Source: Candidatus Segatella albertsiae
GTDB taxonomy: Bacteria > Bacteroidota > Bacteroidia > Bacteroidales > Bacteroidaceae
DNA: 7,830 bases
Direction: 5' to 3'
Assembly: GCA_002451555.1 (NCBI GenBank)
Contig: DKCU01000025.1
Coordinates: 1 to 7,830 of the forward strand
Position numbers and translations under genes: made by a program. Shown piece by piece: positions 6,228 through 7,830 of this stretch. Below the pieces are notes generated by a model. That model saw nothing but the letters and a program-made list of their open reading frames with translations, ran no database searches and was not told the origin of the DNA. Positions within the stretch are counted from its first letter, which is position 1. Each line of letters starts with the position of its first letter.

Positions 6228-6869
6228 TTATCTCACGATGTACTCGAACTCGTCAAAGTGCTCGAAGCCCATTTGCGCCAATATCTCTCGGCTGTGTTTC
6301 CTGTTCTCCTCGGTATTGAAGTCGGGGATGAGGGGAAGGCGGATGATGATTCTGTCCTTGTGCTTGGCATGGGAGGAGAGCCAAGCGAGGTTGGCGATGA
6401 CTTGCTGGTTGTCCTTGCCCGTGTAGGCTCTGTAGATGGCGGAATTCATGTCCTTGATGTCGATGATGAAGGAGTCGATGAAGGGGGCGACTTCCTCTAA
6501 GTGATGACGAGGCACGTTGAGGCTTGTCTCCATCGTAAACAGCCATCCCTCAGGGCATTGCTCGCAAAAGTCCCTGATGAAGAGGCTTCGTAAGAGCGGT
6601 TCGCCACCGCCGAAGCAGATGCCTCCTCCTGTCGCCAAGAAGTAGAGATTGTCCATCTCCACGTTCACCATCAAGAGTTCCGTGTCCATCTCCTGCCATA
6701 CGCCGTCGGATTCGAGGCATTGGGGATTGAGGCAATACTTGCAAGCGAGGGGGCAACCATGGAATGCCACGAGCGTGGTCACGCCCTCACCGTCGATCGT
6801 GAGGCGGTGGCGGTCGATGCAAATGAGTGGGGCGGTGGCTTTACCTTTTATTGGCATTTTATTTGGCAT
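6228..6869 (-). CDS. Radical SAM protein, glycyl-radical-enzyme activase type
   Basis: A 213-residue iron-sulfur enzyme related to pyruvate formate-lyase activase (PflA) and NrdG, which use S-adenosylmethionine to place a radical on a glycine of a partner enzyme. The cluster motif is C39-x3-C43-x2-C46 (GCPLACKYCLNP), preceded by the IDRHRLTIDGEGVTTLVAF strand region. Next come GGGICFGGGEPLL (81-93, SAM amino-group binding), the METSLNVP strand (113-120), IIDIKDMNSAIYRAYTG (135-151) and IIIRLPLIPDFN (174-185); these late blocks are typical of activases rather than other radical SAM enzymes. There is no inserted ferredoxin domain, though C102-x2-C105 is an extra cysteine pair. PflA itself is about 246 residues. 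No glycyl radical enzyme is in the window, so the target is unknown. ATG 6869 starts 4 nt after the TonB-like stop, implying translational coupling; ATG 6857 is an alternative start. Confidence 0.85.
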   Translation of the reverse strand: MPNKMPIKGKATAPLICIDRHRLTIDGEGVTTLVAFHGCPLACKYCLNPQCLESDGVWQEMDTELLMVNVEMDNLYFLATGGGICFGGGEPLLRSLFIRDFCEQCPEGWLFTMETSLNVPRHHLEEVAPFIDSFIIDIKDMNSAIYRAYTGKDNQQVIANLAWLSSHAKHKDRIIIRLPLIPDFNTEENRKHSREILAQMGFEHFDEFEYIVR

Positions 6870-6873
6870 TGTC

Positions 6874-7497
6874 TTATTTCTTGAAAACTATAGGGAGCGT
6901 GTATTTTACTTCAACGTTGGAGCCGTTCAGTTTCCCTGGGTTCCAATTTGGCATTTTCTTTACAACATTGAGTGCTTCTTCATCATAGTCAGTACGGAGG
7001 CTACGCATTACTTTTATATTTTCTATGGATCCGTTGCTTCTTACTGTAAAACCTATGATGACTCTACCTTCTATGCTATCTTTGCCTTCTAAGTTGGGCC
7101 ATTTTGTGTTGTTTGCAAGATATTTCATTAGAGCTTCTTTTCCGCCAGGAAAACTTGGCATTTCTTCGATAACGTCACCTACTATTTGGTTGATGGGCTG
7201 GTTATTGTTCGTTTGGGTTGAAGGCTCGTTGACTAAAGAGTCTTGGACTTGTGAACAAGCAGTCATGGCTGTGATTCCCAAAGCCACGCCCGCTACCTTG
7301 ATGGCTTTTCCTGCCATTTGTCGGAGGTGTAGCTCATGCTCCAAGTCCCTCACGTCTTGCTCGCATTTAGGACAAGTTCCCTTGCATTCGCCCTTGAAGT
7401 GACATTCCTCGGGTGAATACTCTATGCCGTTGGCATCCGCTATCTGTTTGCGGATAGCCTTGAGCGTGTTGCAGATGTTACGTCCTCTTGTTGCCAT
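6874..7497 (-). CDS. TonB C-terminal-domain protein with Cys-rich N-terminal region
   Basis: A 207-residue membrane protein. Residues 1-62 are polar and carry C9 and a cluster C32-x5-C38-x3-C42-x2-C45 (ECHFKGECKGTCPKC), which could bind zinc or an iron-sulfur cluster. A hydrophobic stretch (64-80) ends in TAMTAC, either a transmembrane anchor or, less likely given 63 preceding residues, a lipobox. A short N/Q/T-rich linker (82-110) leads to a TonB_C domain (about 111-207) with MPSFPGGKEALMKYL and the closing WNPGK...VEVKYTLPIVF. Classical TonB carries energy from ExbBD to outer-membrane receptors, but it has a long Pro-rich spacer that is absent here, so spanning the periplasm is doubtful. 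Bacteroidales encode many such proteins annotated 'energy transducer TonB'. It is first in an operon with the radical SAM gene. The start has AAGGAA only 2 nt upstream. Confidence 0.88.
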   Translation of the reverse strand: MATRGRNICNTLKAIRKQIADANGIEYSPEECHFKGECKGTCPKCEQDVRDLEHELHLRQMAGKAIKVAGVALGITAMTACSQVQDSLVNEPSTQTNNNQPINQIVGDVIEEMPSFPGGKEALMKYLANNTKWPNLEGKDSIEGRVIIGFTVRSNGSIENIKVMRSLRTDYDEEALNVVKKMPNWNPGKLNGSNVEVKYTLPIVFKK

Positions 7498-7580
7498 AGT
7501 TCCTTGTTTTTAGTGAATATTTCCTTTGGATTCTGTGAAAAGATTGCGACCATTGGATTGGTTGCGGTGTTAAGTTGTGG

Positions 7581-7612
7581 CAAAGATACGACTTTTTTTT
7601 GAAACTGCCAAA
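7581..7612 (-). promoter_or_regulatory. Promoter of the TonB-like/radical SAM operon
   Basis: On the minus strand TTTG (plus 7609-7612), a 20-nt spacer, and TATCTTTG (plus 7581-7588) match the Bacteroidota -33 and -7 consensus exactly. Transcription would begin near 7575, leaving a leader of about 75 nt with an imperfect 7-bp hairpin (7546-7565). Confidence 0.85.
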
Positions 7613-7676
7613 TTTTAGCATGTGATAATCTGCGATTTTCTGCAGAGATGGTTAAAAGTTGTAGTTAAAATTCCTT

Positions 7677-7709
7677 ACTCATAGTTTTGTGGGGCAGAAA
7701 ACTATGAGT
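7677..7709. other. Perfect 12-bp inverted repeat
   Basis: ACTCATAGTTTT (7677-7688) and AAAACTATGAGT (7698-7709) are perfect complements around a 9-nt loop, GTGGGGCAG. No T-run follows on either strand, so it is not an ordinary terminator. It lies about 65 nt upstream of the operon -33 element. Confidence 0.85.
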
Positions 7710-7718
7710 TGTGGCTCG

Positions 7719-7793
7719 TTTTCCTATATTTTGACCGTGCGTTTCATACGGTTGAGGTAACCGTACGTTTCATACGGTCGCAGTATAGGAAAA
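7719..7793. repeat. Palindromic element with two 19-bp repeats inside a 10-bp inverted repeat
   Basis: Outer arms TTTTCCTATA (7719-7728) and TATAGGAAAA (7784-7793) are perfect complements. Inside are two near-identical 19-mers, ACCGTGCGTTTCATACGGT (7734-7752) and ACCGTACGTTTCATACGGT (7760-7778), 26 bases apart. Each folds into a 6-bp hairpin with loop CGTTTCA. Alternatively TACGGTT (7747-7753) pairs with AACCGTA (7759-7765), and GACCGT (7733-7738) with ACGGTC (7774-7779), giving one long rod. The single base difference is a G-T wobble in arm 1. It may be a small dispersed repeat or a structured RNA or operator; I do not recognise the family. Confidence 0.8.
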
Positions 7794-7801
7794 GACAAGT
7801 T

Positions 7802-7825
7802 CTGACGCTGACGCTGACACTGACA
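7802..7825. repeat. Hexamer tandem repeat CTGACR
   Basis: Four units: CTGACG twice, then CTGACA twice. The array may continue past the window edge. No open frame of useful length contains it on the plus strand, where TAG stops flank it. Confidence 0.8.
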
Positions 7826-7830
7826 GTTAG

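Larger units (their letters stand above)
7613..7830. other. Gene-free right end with structured repeats
   Basis: Upstream of the operon promoter no ORF with coding character is visible to the window edge. The stretch is AT-rich to 7676, then holds the hairpin, palindromic repeat element and hexamer repeat listed separately. On the minus strand the edge is open back from a stop near 7751, but the peptide is low-complexity (VSVSVSV) and unconvincing. Confidence 0.6.

Noticed and set aside
6120..6500. Plus-strand ORFs over the end of the radical SAM gene
   Set aside because: Start inside a terminator T-run and are antisense to conserved activase motifs.
7734..7778. Minimal CRISPR array
   Set aside because: Only two 19-bp copies with a 7-nt gap, each itself palindromic, and no cas genes.

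Overview
The window looks like chromosomal DNA of a Bacteroidota member, most likely a Prevotellaceae (Prevotella/Segatella-type) gut or oral anaerobe. Three things support this. At least two intergenic regions carry the Bacteroidota promoter pattern (TTTG, about 20 nt, then TAnnTTTG). Most start codons follow A-rich leaders rather than Shine-Dalgarno sequences. The proteins themselves are typical Bacteroidales forms: the ClpB sequence type, an AAA-ATPase-like/PD-(D/E)XK protein, and a small TonB-C protein with a cysteine-rich N-terminus. The genus is inferred from remembered family resemblance; no search was run.

Layout. At the left edge is the possible tail of a gene, then a small DUF2442-like gene (64-315, +). 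A structured convergent intergenic region follows, with a degenerate ~34-bp tandem repeat (356-484) and a long hairpin terminator (494-535) that ends clpB. The chaperone gene clpB (589-3105, -) fills the left third. Upstream of it on the same strand are an AAA-ATPase-like/PD-(D/E)XK gene (3360-4916, -) and an HxlR-type regulator (4950-5312, -). The regulator is divergent from a cupin gene (5597-6046, +). The 284-bp space between them holds promoters for both genes and repeated TTAGTTAC/TACTTAC half-sites, which suggests the regulator controls itself and the cupin. The cupin ends in a strong intrinsic terminator. The right third is a two-gene minus-strand operon driven by a consensus promoter (7581-7612): a TonB-C-domain membrane protein (6874-7497), then, 4 nt later, a radical SAM enzyme of the glycyl-radical-enzyme-activase type (6228-6869). 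The last ~220 bases have no gene but hold strong inverted repeats, two tandem 19-bp palindromic repeats with two competing folds, and a hexamer repeat.

How the genes relate. ClpB is general stress housekeeping. The HxlR-cupin pair looks like a small stress or metabolite response unit. The TonB-like/radical SAM pair appears co-expressed, but its target is not in the window. I see no IS element, tRNA, rRNA, CRISPR array, phage gene or recognised defence island. No clearly new system is evident. The best leads are the shortened second ATPase domain of ClpB, the Cys-rich TonB-like/activase operon, and the structured repeats at both ends.
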